A stretch of DNA of 51,036 bases from Acidimicrobiales bacterium (GCA_029263175.1 JAJCXZ010000067.1:1-51036), one strand, 5' to 3'. Positions 34,250-43,001 are shown, counted from the stretch's first letter. Numbers and translations: made by a program. Notes: generated by a model not told the origin, from the sequence alone.

Positions 34250-35457
34250 CCTGGCAACTCACGGACGAGCAACTCGCCATTCAAGCCAAGGCTCGGGCCC
34301 TGGCCACCGAGGTCATCGGCCCCCGGGCAAAGGCCGTCGACGAGGCCGAGCAGTACCCATGGGAGAACGTCACTGCCCTCCAGGAGGCCGGCTTCACCGG
34401 CATGACCGTGCCCAAGGATTTCGGCGGGCCCGGTCATTCATTCCTCGACGCCGTACTGGTGGTCGAGGAGATGGCGAAGAAGTGCGGTGTCACCGGCCGC
34501 ATCGCGGTCGAGGCGAACATGGGCGCCATCTCCGCCGTCATGGCCTACGGCAGTGACGAGCAGAAGAAGATCGCCGCCGAACTCGTGCTCGCCGGCGACA
34601 AGCCGGCCATCTGCATCACCGAGCCAGGCGCCGGTTCGGCTGCGTCGCTGATGACGACACGAGCCGATCGTCGCGGCGACAAATACATCATCAACGGCAA
34701 AAAGCACTGGATCACCGGCGGCACCGTGAGCCGCATGCATCTCATCTTCGCTCGGGTGTTCGCCGAAGACGGCAGCGAGGAAGGCATCGGTGGGTTTCTT
34801 GCGTTCCGGGACGAAACCCCGGGTCTGCGGTTCGGGGACCGCGAACCAACCATGGGCCTCCGCGCGATCCCGGAGATGGAAGTCATTTTCGAGGACATGG
34901 AGGTCGCGGCCGACATGGTGGTGCTCCCACCGTCCGGGTTCCGCCGTGGCTTCGCCGACCTGATGAACGCCTACAACAGCCAACGAGTCGGAGCCGGAAC
35001 GGTTGGTCTCGGCATCGCTCAGGGCGCCTATGAACTCGCCCTCGACTACGCCCATGAACGGGAGCAGTTCGACCGCCCGATCGCCGAGTTCCAGGGCCTC
35101 CAGTGGATGCTCGCCGACATGTCGGTGAAGCTCGAGGCTGCTCGCAGTCTGACCTACCGGGCAGCGGAGTCACGCGGTGACGGTGGCTCACCGTTCCCCG
35201 ACGCAGCGCTCGCGGCGCAGGCCAAGATCTTCACGGCCGAGGCAGCCATAGAGATAGTCAGCGATGCCCTTCAGGTCTTCGGCGCTGCCGGCTACAGCCG
35301 CAACAACCCGCTGGAACGCATGTATCGCGACGTCCGCATGTTCACCATCGGCGGTGGCACGGCTCAGATCCTGCGCACGGTCGTGGCCAGCCGCATCCTC
35401 GACATGAAGCTCCCGCAGGGACGGGGCGGCTTCATTCCCAAGGATGCCAACGGGTGA
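34246..35457 (+). CDS. Acyl-CoA dehydrogenase-family protein
   Basis: A 403-residue acyl-CoA dehydrogenase-fold flavoprotein with ICITEPGAGSAASLMTT (FAD/substrate loop) and YRDVRMFTIGGGTAQILR near the C-terminus. The latter aligns with the usual YEGTxxIQR, but the catalytic Glu is replaced by Gly (GGGT), as in a subset of actinobacterial FadE proteins, so the base must lie elsewhere or the reaction differ (for example a desulfinase-like or other elimination). The CoA transferase directly downstream (GTGA overlap) suggests that its substrate is a CoA thioester. ATG 34246 overlaps the TPR gene by four bases. Confidence 0.85.
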   Translation: MTWQLTDEQLAIQAKARALATEVIGPRAKAVDEAEQYPWENVTALQEAGFTGMTVPKDFGGPGHSFLDAVLVVEEMAKKCGVTGRIAVEANMGAISAVMAYGSDEQKKIAAELVLAGDKPAICITEPGAGSAASLMTTRADRRGDKYIINGKKHWITGGTVSRMHLIFARVFAEDGSEEGIGGFLAFRDETPGLRFGDREPTMGLRAIPEMEVIFEDMEVAADMVVLPPSGFRRGFADLMNAYNSQRVGAGTVGLGIAQGAYELALDYAHEREQFDRPIAEFQGLQWMLADMSVKLEAARSLTYRAAESRGDGGSPFPDAALAAQAKIFTAEAAIEIVSDALQVFGAAGYSRNNPLERMYRDVRMFTIGGGTAQILRTVVASRILDMKLPQGRGGFIPKDANG

Positions 35458-36608
35458 CCGCTCCGCTCGAGGGTGTACTCGTCGTCTCTGTCGAGCAGGC
35501 GATTGCAGCGCCGTTCGCTTCGCGCCAGCTCGCCGACCTCGGGGCGCGAGTCCTCAAGATCGAGCGCCCCGGCTCAGGCGACTTTGCCCGCGACTACGAC
35601 GCTGCGGTCGACGGCACGTCGGCCTTCTTCGTGTGGGCGAACCGGGGGAAGGACAGCTTCGTTCTCGACCTGAAGGGCGGCGAGGACCGGGCCACGTTCG
35701 ATCAGTTGCTTGCGGGCGCCGACGTCTTCATTCAGAACCTCGCGCCTGGCGCAGCCGAACGAGCGGGCCTCCTCCCTCGCCAGGTGCGGGACCGCCATCC
35801 CGCCATCGTGGCGTGCGGCATCTCCGGATACGGCCTCGACGGGCCGCGCACCGACGACAAGGCCTATGATCTCGCCATCCAGGCAGAGGCGGGAGCGATG
35901 TCGCTCACCGGCTCGCCCGACGAGCCGAGCAAGATCGGGTTCTCGGTCGCAGACATCGCGTCCGGCATGTACGCATTGTCCTCGATCCTGGCCGCCCTCT
36001 TCCGGCGCACCAGGACGGGCGAAGGCGCCACCATCGAACTCTCCATGCTCGAGTGCCTGGCCGAGTGGACCGCAGCACCCACCTACGGCGCAGTCGGTCG
36101 AGGCGTGATCCCGAGACGAGCTGGTCATCGTCACGCCATGATTTCGCCCTACGGCGTCTATCCCCTCGCCGACGGGCGCGACATCCTCATCGCGGTCCAG
36201 AACCAGACCGAGTGGCACGCACTTTGCCGCCATGTCTTCCAGCAGCCAGAACTGGCGGACGAGCCTCGATTTGCCACCAACGAGGCCCGTATCGGCAATA
36301 TCGATGACTTCGAGCCGGTACTGCGAGCGGCGCTGGCCTCCGCAGAGCCCGACGAGATGTTAGCCCGCCTCACCTCGGCGCGAATCGCCCACAGCTCGGT
36401 CAACGATCCGCTGACGCTGTGGAACCACGAGCAGCTTCGAGCACGAGACCGCTTCGTGGAGACGACCCTTCCGACCGGAAGGGCGGAGACGTACAAGCCG
36501 CCGTTCAATATCGACGAGGCCGGCGAGGCCAAGCCCATCGTCCCCGCCCTGGGCGAACACGACCCCGATCTCGTGGCCGAGTTGTTGAAGCGAGCGACCG
36601 AACGCTGA
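35454..36608 (+). CDS. CaiB/BaiF (family III) CoA transferase
   Basis: A 384-residue CoA transferase. Family stretches include LEGVLVVSVEQAIAAPFASRQLADLGARV near the N-terminus, ANRGKDSFVLDLK, and EAGAMSLTG followed by IGFSVADIASGMYA, whose Asp is the probable catalytic carboxylate. It would move CoA from a donor such as succinyl-CoA to an organic acid, activating it for the acyl-CoA dehydrogenase encoded just upstream. The GTG start overlaps that gene's stop by four bases. It is the last gene of the nine-gene operon and converges on marR across 8 bases. Confidence 0.9.
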   Translation: MTAPLEGVLVVSVEQAIAAPFASRQLADLGARVLKIERPGSGDFARDYDAAVDGTSAFFVWANRGKDSFVLDLKGGEDRATFDQLLAGADVFIQNLAPGAAERAGLLPRQVRDRHPAIVACGISGYGLDGPRTDDKAYDLAIQAEAGAMSLTGSPDEPSKIGFSVADIASGMYALSSILAALFRRTRTGEGATIELSMLECLAEWTAAPTYGAVGRGVIPRRAGHRHAMISPYGVYPLADGRDILIAVQNQTEWHALCRHVFQQPELADEPRFATNEARIGNIDDFEPVLRAALASAEPDEMLARLTSARIAHSSVNDPLTLWNHEQLRARDRFVETTLPTGRAETYKPPFNIDEAGEAKPIVPALGEHDPDLVAELLKRATER

Positions 36609-36616
36609 CGACCAAT

Positions 36617-37117
36617 TCAGTCGGCGTTGTTGATGACGACGCGGAGGAGGCGGGCGAGCTCGTCCTTCTCGGGATCGCTGAGACCGCCGACCATTTCCGC
36701 CTCGAACTGGTTGAAAAGGGGGAAGACGTCTTCGATGGTGGCCAGACCGACATCGGTCAGAGAGACCACGACACGGCGGCGGTCGAACTCGACTCGGTCT
36801 CGGCGGACCAGATCCTGCTTCTCGAGTGTACTCAGAAGGCCGGTCAGCGTGCCCTTGGCAAGATCGCACTCGGCCGCCAGCTGCGCCGTTTCCATCTCGC
36901 CCCAGACCCACAGCACCCAGAGAGCGGTGAAGCCGCCCCATGACAGGTTCCGTTCAGCGAGTACGGTGCGCTCGGCTCGGCGGCGAACCGCGGCCGCGGC
37001 GCGATAGATGTTGGAAATCGCCTGCAGGGAGCGGAAGTCGAACGGTCGATCGCCGAGAGCAGCCTGAATGTCGCGTTCAGCGTCGAGCACGCTCTCGTCA
37101 GCTTCTGTGTCGCTCAC
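36617..37117 (-). CDS. MarR-family transcriptional regulator
   Basis: A 166-residue winged-helix regulator: dimerisation helices at both ends, HTH in METAQLAAECDLAKGTLTGLLSTLEKQDLV, and a wing in RDRVEFDRRRVVVSLTDVG. The frame continues upstream, but GTG 37117 gives a normal MarR length and leaves the 98-bp divergent gap free for two 20-bp operators (37127-37146 and 37172-37191), the first only 9 bases from this start. MarR proteins usually repress their own and the neighbouring gene until a phenolic or CoA-thioester ligand binds. Matching sites at 11391 and 19020 suggest a wider regulon. Confidence 0.88.
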   Translation of the reverse strand: MSDTEADESVLDAERDIQAALGDRPFDFRSLQAISNIYRAAAAVRRRAERTVLAERNLSWGGFTALWVLWVWGEMETAQLAAECDLAKGTLTGLLSTLEKQDLVRRDRVEFDRRRVVVSLTDVGLATIEDVFPLFNQFEAEMVGGLSDPEKDELARLLRVVINNAD

Positions 37118-37126
37118 CGTGACCCA

Positions 37127-37146
37127 ATCGTTCGGTCCCCAACGAT
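37127..37146. promoter_or_regulatory. Predicted MarR operator proximal to marR
   Basis: ATCGTTCGGT/CCCCAACGAT: the outer six bases of each arm are perfectly inverted. It begins 9 bases from the proposed marR start, so binding would block its transcription or early elongation (autoregulation). Confidence 0.7.
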
Positions 37147-37171
37147 AGGCGACACATCGATTCCGACAGGA

Positions 37172-37191
37172 ATCGTTCGGTGCCAAATCAT
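37172..37191. promoter_or_regulatory. Predicted MarR operator proximal to the FAH gene
   Basis: ATCGTTCGGT/GCCAAATCAT: the same left half as the marR-proximal site with a variant right half. It ends 24 bases before the FAH-family start, where it would overlap that gene's promoter. The two sites are 45 bases apart start to start, roughly four helical turns. Confidence 0.68.
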
Positions 37192-37215
37192 TTTCGGATC
37201 GACTACGTTGTACCG

Positions 37216-38097
37216 ATGACCGAGTACCGACGGATTCTGCTCGATGGCTACCCCTGCGAGGTCGTGCGCGACGGCGAGGAGCTCGTCGCCAATGACGGGC
37301 GCCGGGTCGCCATCACCGATGCCACCCACCTGTCACCGGTGGAGCCCACCAAGATCATCTGCATCCACCTCAACTACAACAGCCGCGTCGACGAGTTCAT
37401 GACCAAGCTGCCCGCGGCGCCGACCTACTTCCACAAGCCCATCACTGCGCTGTGCGGGCACGAAGCCGACGTCGTACGCCCCGAGGGTTGCGAGTGGCTC
37501 AACTACGAGGGCGAGATCGCCATCATCATCGGCAAGACCTGCCGCAACGTGTCACCTGAAGAAGCGGGTGACTACATCGCCGGCTACGCCGTGAGCAACG
37601 ACTACGGCTTGCACGACTTCCGCGACACCGATGCAGGCTCGATGCTTCGGGTCAAGGGCAGCGACACCCTGTGCCCCGTGGGTCCCGGAATCGTCACCGA
37701 CTGGGATTTCCGCGGCAAGCGCATCCAGACCATCGTCAACGGCGACGTGAAACAAGACGCCACCACCGACGAGATGCAGTGGGACATGCACTACATCGTC
37801 GCGGACATCGCCCGCACCATCACACTGGTGCCCGGTGACATTCTGCTCTCCGGCACGCCGGCCAACTCGCGCACCGTTTACCCGGGAGACGTCGTCACGG
37901 TGAAGGTCGAAGGTCTCGGTGAGCTCACCAACACGATCGTCACCGGCCCTACGCCGATCCGCACCGATGTCGGCGCTCAGGTGTCACGCTCCGAAGAGGT
38001 CATGTCGACGGCCCAAGGCGGCGATTGGGAGTTCCGCGGCATCCGCTCTCCCCTCGGCCCCGGCGCCGAGCACTACAAGAGCAAGCTCGATGATTGA
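37216..38097 (+). CDS. Fumarylacetoacetate hydrolase (FAH)-family enzyme, HpcE/HpaG-like
   Basis: A 293-residue FAH-fold enzyme. The divalent-metal residues E98 and E100 (NYEGEIAIIIG) and D129 (YAVSNDYG) are present, as is PGDILLSGTP. Members hydrolyse, decarboxylate or isomerise 2-oxo-hept-ene-dioates in homoprotocatechuate and other meta-cleavage routes, or hydrate related oxo acids. ATG 37216 is preferred over the longer frame because the latter would run through the operator. It overlaps the aldehyde dehydrogenase gene by 8 bases, and with it forms a two-gene operon ending at the hairpin at 39552. Confidence 0.85.
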   Translation: MTEYRRILLDGYPCEVVRDGEELVANDGRRVAITDATHLSPVEPTKIICIHLNYNSRVDEFMTKLPAAPTYFHKPITALCGHEADVVRPEGCEWLNYEGEIAIIIGKTCRNVSPEEAGDYIAGYAVSNDYGLHDFRDTDAGSMLRVKGSDTLCPVGPGIVTDWDFRGKRIQTIVNGDVKQDATTDEMQWDMHYIVADIARTITLVPGDILLSGTPANSRTVYPGDVVTVKVEGLGELTNTIVTGPTPIRTDVGAQVSRSEEVMSTAQGGDWEFRGIRSPLGPGAEHYKSKLDD

Positions 38098-39559
38098 CGA
38101 GTCACTCCTCGCTGACGTCGACGGAGTCTCTGTCCCCACCGGCCACCTCATCGGTGGCGCATGGGTGGGCTCGCCGACCACATTCGAGAGCCGTTCACCG
38201 CTGGGCTGGGACGACATGCTCCTCGCCAATGTCGCGCGCGGCGACGCAGTCACGGCCGATGCCGCCGTGGCGGCAGCGGTCGAGGGGTTCAAGACCTGGG
38301 GTCGCTACTCACCTGCTGAACGGGCCGAGGTCATGCATCGTCTGGCCGATCTGATCGAGGCCAGCAACGAGCAGATCGCTCACGTCGAGTGTCTCGACAT
38401 GGCATTCCTCGAAGAGTCGATGAGGCTCCGGCTGGTCGCCCGAGGCGCTATCAACTTTCGCCTCTACGCCGATCTGATCGTCGAGCACGAGGATCGCCGC
38501 TGGGACGCCAAGGACATGGACAACCATGTCATCCGTATGCCTGCCGGCCCTGCGGTGGTGATCACCCCGTGGAACGCCCCGTTCATGCTCTCCACCTGGA
38601 AGCTGGCCCCGGCATTGGCTGCGGGAAACAGCGTGATTCACAAGCCGGCCGAATGGTCACCGCTCACCGCCGCTCTTCTCGCCGAGCTTGCGATCGAGGC
38701 GGGCTTCCCGCCCGGCTCCTACAACCTCGTGCAGGGCATCGGCAGTGAGGTGGGCGCGGCACTGGTCGCCGACGATCGTGTCCGCCGCATCACGTTCACC
38801 GGCTCCGTCCCCACTGCTCGTCTGATCGGCAAGGCAGCGGCCGAGAACATCGTGCCGTTCACCGCTGAGCTCGGCGGGAAGAACCCGCTGATCGTCTTCG
38901 CCGACTCCGACATCGCGGCGGCCGCGAAGAAGGCGGCCTGGCAGTACGACGACTCCGGCCAGGTCTGCCTGTCCGGCACTCGACTGCTTGTCGAGCAATC
39001 GATTCGCGCCGAGTTCCTCGAGCGCTTTCATGCCGAAGCCGATGCCCTTGTCATCGGCGATTCACGCGATTCCGCCACCGACGTCGCCCCGATGGCTCAC
39101 CCTGTTCACCGCGACAAGGTCGACGGCTTCGTTCAGCGAGCTCGTGCCAACGGCGACACCATCGTTCGGGGTGGCAACAAGATGGTCGACTCGCTCCACT
39201 ACGAGCTCACGCTGATCGAGCCGAAGTCCAACGACAGCGAAGTGGTGCAGAACGAGATCTTCGGCCCTGTGCTCACGTTCCAGACTTTCGCCAACGAGGC
39301 CGAAGCGATCGAACTCGCCAACTCGACCCAGTACGGACTCAGCGCAATCGTCTACACCGGCTCACGTGAGCGAGCCGGGCGACTCGGTGCCGAGCTTCGC
39401 GCCGGTCTGATCTGGGTCAACACCTTCCTCGTTCGGGACCTGACCGCCCCCTTCGGCGGCTGCGGGATCTCCGGGATCGGTCGCGAGGGCGGCGACCACG
39501 CCCTCGATTTCCACGCCGATCTCAAGACCGTGATGATCCTCGACAACACCACTACGTAA
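38090..39559 (+). CDS. Aldehyde dehydrogenase, HpaE/semialdehyde dehydrogenase-like
   Basis: A 489-residue aldehyde dehydrogenase with N162 (ITPWNAPF), E260 (AELGGKNPL) and nucleophile C293 (SGQVCLSGTR). The pairing with an FAH-family gene, and an HpaI-type aldolase gene just beyond, recalls the homoprotocatechuate pathway, where HpaE oxidises 5-carboxymethyl-2-hydroxymuconate semialdehyde, the product of extradiol cleavage. The extradiol dioxygenase at 8415, under the same predicted operator, could supply such a semialdehyde. The frame extends upstream, but ATG 38090 gives the usual N-terminus and an 8-base overlap with the FAH gene. Confidence 0.9.
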   Translation: MIDESLLADVDGVSVPTGHLIGGAWVGSPTTFESRSPLGWDDMLLANVARGDAVTADAAVAAAVEGFKTWGRYSPAERAEVMHRLADLIEASNEQIAHVECLDMAFLEESMRLRLVARGAINFRLYADLIVEHEDRRWDAKDMDNHVIRMPAGPAVVITPWNAPFMLSTWKLAPALAAGNSVIHKPAEWSPLTAALLAELAIEAGFPPGSYNLVQGIGSEVGAALVADDRVRRITFTGSVPTARLIGKAAAENIVPFTAELGGKNPLIVFADSDIAAAAKKAAWQYDDSGQVCLSGTRLLVEQSIRAEFLERFHAEADALVIGDSRDSATDVAPMAHPVHRDKVDGFVQRARANGDTIVRGGNKMVDSLHYELTLIEPKSNDSEVVQNEIFGPVLTFQTFANEAEAIELANSTQYGLSAIVYTGSRERAGRLGAELRAGLIWVNTFLVRDLTAPFGGCGISGIGREGGDHALDFHADLKTVMILDNTTT

Positions 39560-39587
39560 CCCTGGGGCCAGTCCCAGAGTTGCGTAG
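39552..39587. terminator. Terminator between convergent ALDH and aldolase genes
   Basis: Inverted repeat with arms 39552-39566 and 39573-39587 (13 of 15 Watson-Crick pairs; of the other two positions one can wobble-pair on either strand's RNA) and a 6-base loop. The ALDH stop TAA (39557-39559) lies in the left arm, as in the other two stop-embedded hairpins. Confidence 0.7.
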
Positions 39588-39590
39588 CGT

Positions 39591-40370
39591 TCAGTAGAGC
39601 GAGCCGGCTCCGCCGTCACCGCTCTCGCCTTGCGCCTTCCTGAGTTCTTGCTTGGCGCCGATGCCAATCGCCAGCTGATCGGCGACCGCCGTCACCATCC
39701 GGAAGCCCTGCTCGAACCGCTTCGGCACGAGGCCGCCGGTGGCATGGCAGCCCGCCACGACACCGGCCTTCCCGCACTCATCGATGATGCGCTCGTAGGC
39801 AGCATCGAACGCGGCCTCACCGTCGTTGTTCCCCGGAGGCAGCCCCAGCGTGAGCGAAAGATCGGCAGGGCCGACATAGACCGCATCGATGCCATCGATC
39901 GACAGGATTTCCGGCAGCGCCTCAACCGCCTGTTTCGTTTCGATCATCGGGATGCAGGCGACGTTGTCGCGCGACCACTCGACATGGTTCCCTCGGCGAG
40001 GCGCCGCGACGGTCGGGCCGAAGCTCCGCGAGCCGGCGGGCGCATAGCGGCAGGCGTGAACCGCGGCCTCGGCCTCCTCAGGGCTGTTCACCATCGGAAT
40101 GATGACACCGTGGGCACCGGCGTCGAGCATCTTGCCGATGATGCCCGGCTCGTTCCAGGGCACACGAACGATCGGGGTCGTGTCGGCGTACTCGATGGCG
40201 CGGATCATCTCCACCGCCATCTGGTATTCGATGTTGCCGTGCTGCGTATCGACACACAGATAGTCGAAGCCGACGCGAGACATCACCTCGGCCGAGAATG
40301 TGGCCGGAATCGACAGCCAACCGCCGATCGCCCGGTCGCCGTCATTCCACTGCTGTCGAAGAGTTCGCAT
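39591..40370 (-). CDS. HpcH/HpaI-family class II aldolase
   Basis: A 259-residue metal-dependent aldolase. Signatures are the catalytic His H44 in VDTQHGNIEY, the metal Glu in CIPMIETKQAV and Asp in VYVGPADLSLTLG, plus VRVPW and IPMVNSPEEAEAAV. HpaI splits 4-hydroxy-2-oxoheptanedioate to pyruvate and succinic semialdehyde at the end of the homoprotocatechuate pathway; related enzymes cut 2-keto-3-deoxy sugar acids. ATG 40370 matches the family's N-terminus; the longer frame is ignored. It is convergent with the FAH/ALDH operon and diverges from the PLP decarboxylase across 62 bases. Confidence 0.87.
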   Translation of the reverse strand: MRTLRQQWNDGDRAIGGWLSIPATFSAEVMSRVGFDYLCVDTQHGNIEYQMAVEMIRAIEYADTTPIVRVPWNEPGIIGKMLDAGAHGVIIPMVNSPEEAEAAVHACRYAPAGSRSFGPTVAAPRRGNHVEWSRDNVACIPMIETKQAVEALPEILSIDGIDAVYVGPADLSLTLGLPPGNNDGEAAFDAAYERIIDECGKAGVVAGCHATGGLVPKRFEQGFRMVTAVADQLAIGIGAKQELRKAQGESGDGGAGSLY

Positions 40371-40432
40371 AGCCCGCAGGTATACCACCCGCCGTGCAAG
40401 GCTGGGAACACGACCCGAGAGAGCTGGCACCG

Positions 40433-41788
40433 ATGACCGAACACTTCTTCCCCGCTGACGAACTCCTGCTCTACTCAGTGATCGACTGGTCGTACGACCG
40501 AATCCTCGCGGGCGGCAACCCGATGACCGGCGCTCGACCGGCCAGCGATTTGGAAGCCGAGCTCGCCAATGCGATCAGCCCAGAAGGCATCGGCGGGCGA
40601 GCGGCACTGGAGCACTGGGCCGACACGATCATCCCGGCCACGCGGGCAATGGGCGACCCGATGAATCTCGCATACATCCCCGCCGCCCCCACCGCGGCAG
40701 CGCTCACCTTCGACCTCGCCGTCAGCTCGGCGCAGATCATGGGCGGCCACTGGGAAACCGGTGCCGGCGCCATCGCGGCGGAGAACCAGACGCTTCGATG
40801 GCTCGCTGAGCTCGCGGGCTTTCCCGCCGAAGCCGGGGGTGCGTTCGTCTCCGGTGGCACCGTCGGCAACCTGAGCGCGCTCGTCGCTGCCCGCCACGCC
40901 GCAGCCCAAAAGCGCGACACCCGACCAGCACGCTGGGCCATAGCCGCAAGCCGAGCCGTTCACTCTTCGATCGACAACGCCGCCCGCATCATGGATGTCG
41001 ACGTGCTCTGGGTCGATGGTGACGCCGAGGGTCGCATGTCTGGCGAAGCGCTCGAAGCCGCTTTTGCGGCCCACCCAGGGTTGGCCGACGGCGTCTTCGC
41101 CGTTGTCGCCAACGTCGGTGCCACGAACGCAGGAATCGTCGACCATCTCGACTCGGTGGCTGACTTCTGTGGGCGAAACGACGTGTGGCTCCACATCGAC
41201 GGCGCCTACGGACTGGCCGCAATGGCCTCCGCTCGAGTGCGCGCTCAGCTCACCGGACTGGAGCGAGCCGACAGCTTTGTCGTAGACCCCCACAAGTGGC
41301 TGTTCGCTCCGTACGACTGCTGCGCTCTCGTCTATCGGGACCCGGTGCAGTCGGCGTCGGCGCACTCGCAGCACGCGGGGTATCTCGAACAGGTTGATCG
41401 CGAAGCCTGGAACCCGTCAGATCACGCCATTCACCTGAGCCGGCGAGTACGAGGTTTGCCACTCTGGTTCTCGCTCGCCACCTACGGCACCGATCACTAC
41501 GCCGGCGCGATCGAGAAGGCACTCAGCACCACTCGCGAGGTTGTCGAGGGAATCCGCGCCAGCGACCATCTCGAACTCGTGATGGAGCCCGACCTGAGCG
41601 TGGTGCTCTTCCGCCGACCTGGTGGGTCAGAGGAACAGAAGACCGAGTGGTCCGAGGCGACCGCCGATCAAGGCATCGCGTTGATCGTGCCGACGCGCTG
41701 GCACGACGAGCTCATGTTCCGCATGTGCTTCGTGAATCCTCGTACCCGATCCGACCGAGTGCTCCTCGTCCTCGACACGATGGCCTGA
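40433..41788 (+). CDS. Group II PLP-dependent decarboxylase
   Basis: A 451-residue member of the glutamate/aromatic amino acid decarboxylase family. The ring-stacking His is H177 (SRAVHSSI), the cofactor Asp is D256 (WLHIDGAYG) and the Schiff-base Lys is K288 (VVDPHKWLFAPYDC). It would turn an amino acid into an amine; an aromatic L-amino acid is likely from the family, but substrate residues cannot be assigned safely. An in-frame GTG at 40394 would add 13 residues; I prefer ATG 40433. It is a single gene between the aldolase and the ABC efflux system. Confidence 0.85.
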   Translation: MTEHFFPADELLLYSVIDWSYDRILAGGNPMTGARPASDLEAELANAISPEGIGGRAALEHWADTIIPATRAMGDPMNLAYIPAAPTAAALTFDLAVSSAQIMGGHWETGAGAIAAENQTLRWLAELAGFPAEAGGAFVSGGTVGNLSALVAARHAAAQKRDTRPARWAIAASRAVHSSIDNAARIMDVDVLWVDGDAEGRMSGEALEAAFAAHPGLADGVFAVVANVGATNAGIVDHLDSVADFCGRNDVWLHIDGAYGLAAMASARVRAQLTGLERADSFVVDPHKWLFAPYDCCALVYRDPVQSASAHSQHAGYLEQVDREAWNPSDHAIHLSRRVRGLPLWFSLATYGTDHYAGAIEKALSTTREVVEGIRASDHLELVMEPDLSVVLFRRPGGSEEQKTEWSEATADQGIALIVPTRWHDELMFRMCFVNPRTRSDRVLLVLDTMA

Positions 41789-41798
41789 GCCAGCGTGC

Positions 41799-43001
41799 TC
41801 AGCCGGGGCGAACCGCCTCGGCCGGGTCCAATCGAGCAGCACGGGCTGCGGGATACAGGCCGGCCAGCCCACCGATGATGAGGGCGGCGGCAACGCCGAG
41901 TCCGAGCGCTTCGAGCGGCACGGAGACCACGGAGTCCTCTCGCTCGGCATAGCCGGCGGTGATCGCGGCGCCGAGGCCCACGCCCGCGATGCCGCCGAGC
42001 AGCGACAGCATCGCAGCCTCGACAACGAACTGCAGACGGATGTGTCGACGGGTGGCGCCGAGCGCTCGGCGGACACCGATCTCACTCTGGCGTTCGAGTA
42101 CGGAGATGACCATTACGTTGGCGATTCCGACACCGCCGACGAGGAGTGCCACCGCGCCGAGGCCGAGAAGCAGGCTCCGGAAACTCTCGCTGGTGACCTC
42201 GCGGGCCTCGATGGCATCGGACGGACGAGTGACCGTGACCTCGTCGGGAGCCTCGGGTCGGATGGTGTGGCCGATGATCGTGCGGACATCATCGATCCAT
42301 CCCTCGACGACATCGACATAGATCGTCTGGGGTTCGAGCTCTGCGTCGAAGAGCGTCTCGGCGATCGGGGCGCCGATGAAGGCGGTCCGATCGAAGCCCG
42401 GGGCGAGCTGGACCGGTTCGAGCACACCGATCACCTGGAAGTACGTGTCGGTCAGGTAGACGATTGGGGTCGAGTCGAGCGACCGAACGCCCAGGCGTTC
42501 CGCGGCAACCGAACCGAGAACGACGGAGGGGATCTCCGCCGAATGTTCATCAAGAAACATCCCCTGCGCCACCTCGCCGTTGACGGCGTCCAGCACATCG
42601 AGATCGGTGGCCATCACCGCGATCCCGCCCGTTTGGGCGGCGGGGATGAACTCCGTCCGCCGGACGGTGGCGTCGACCGTCGAGATCTGAGCGGCCATCT
42701 CGACCGGACCGATTCGTTCGATCATGTCGGCCGACTCGACCGGGAAGACGATCTCGGCGCCGGTGATGCTTTCGCCCTCGAGCACCTCGAGAAGGTTGGG
42801 ACCGAGCGCATTCAGCTCGGCTTGGACCTGTGCGTCCTCCGATGCGGTGATCCCGAGAACCGCGACCATGGCCGCGATTCCGATGGCGATCCCGAGCGCG
42901 GTGAGCAGTGTGCGGACCTTTCGCGCCCGTAACCCCAGTCCACCGACGCGCATGACGTCGGCGAGCCTCAGGAAGGAGAGCTCGTCGCGGCCGCGCCTCA
43001 C
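41799..43001 (-). CDS. MacB/FtsX-type ABC transporter permease
   Basis: A 400-residue permease: one transmembrane segment near the N-terminus (LLTALGIAIGIAAMVAVLGI), a large extracytoplasmic MacB_PCD-like domain (about 60-265), and three C-terminal segments in an FtsX domain (LGAVALLVGGVGIANVMVISVLERQSEIGVRRALGA region). The EIGVRRALGA coupling helix is the classic mark of MacB/LolC-like machines. It starts with GTG overlapping the ATPase stop by four bases (GTGA). It likely moves lipids, peptides or drugs across or out of the membrane by mechanotransmission. Confidence 0.88.
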   Translation of the reverse strand: MRRGRDELSFLRLADVMRVGGLGLRARKVRTLLTALGIAIGIAAMVAVLGITASEDAQVQAELNALGPNLLEVLEGESITGAEIVFPVESADMIERIGPVEMAAQISTVDATVRRTEFIPAAQTGGIAVMATDLDVLDAVNGEVAQGMFLDEHSAEIPSVVLGSVAAERLGVRSLDSTPIVYLTDTYFQVIGVLEPVQLAPGFDRTAFIGAPIAETLFDAELEPQTIYVDVVEGWIDDVRTIIGHTIRPEAPDEVTVTRPSDAIEAREVTSESFRSLLLGLGAVALLVGGVGIANVMVISVLERQSEIGVRRALGATRRHIRLQFVVEAAMLSLLGGIAGVGLGAAITAGYAEREDSVVSVPLEALGLGVAAALIIGGLAGLYPAARAARLDPAEAVRPG

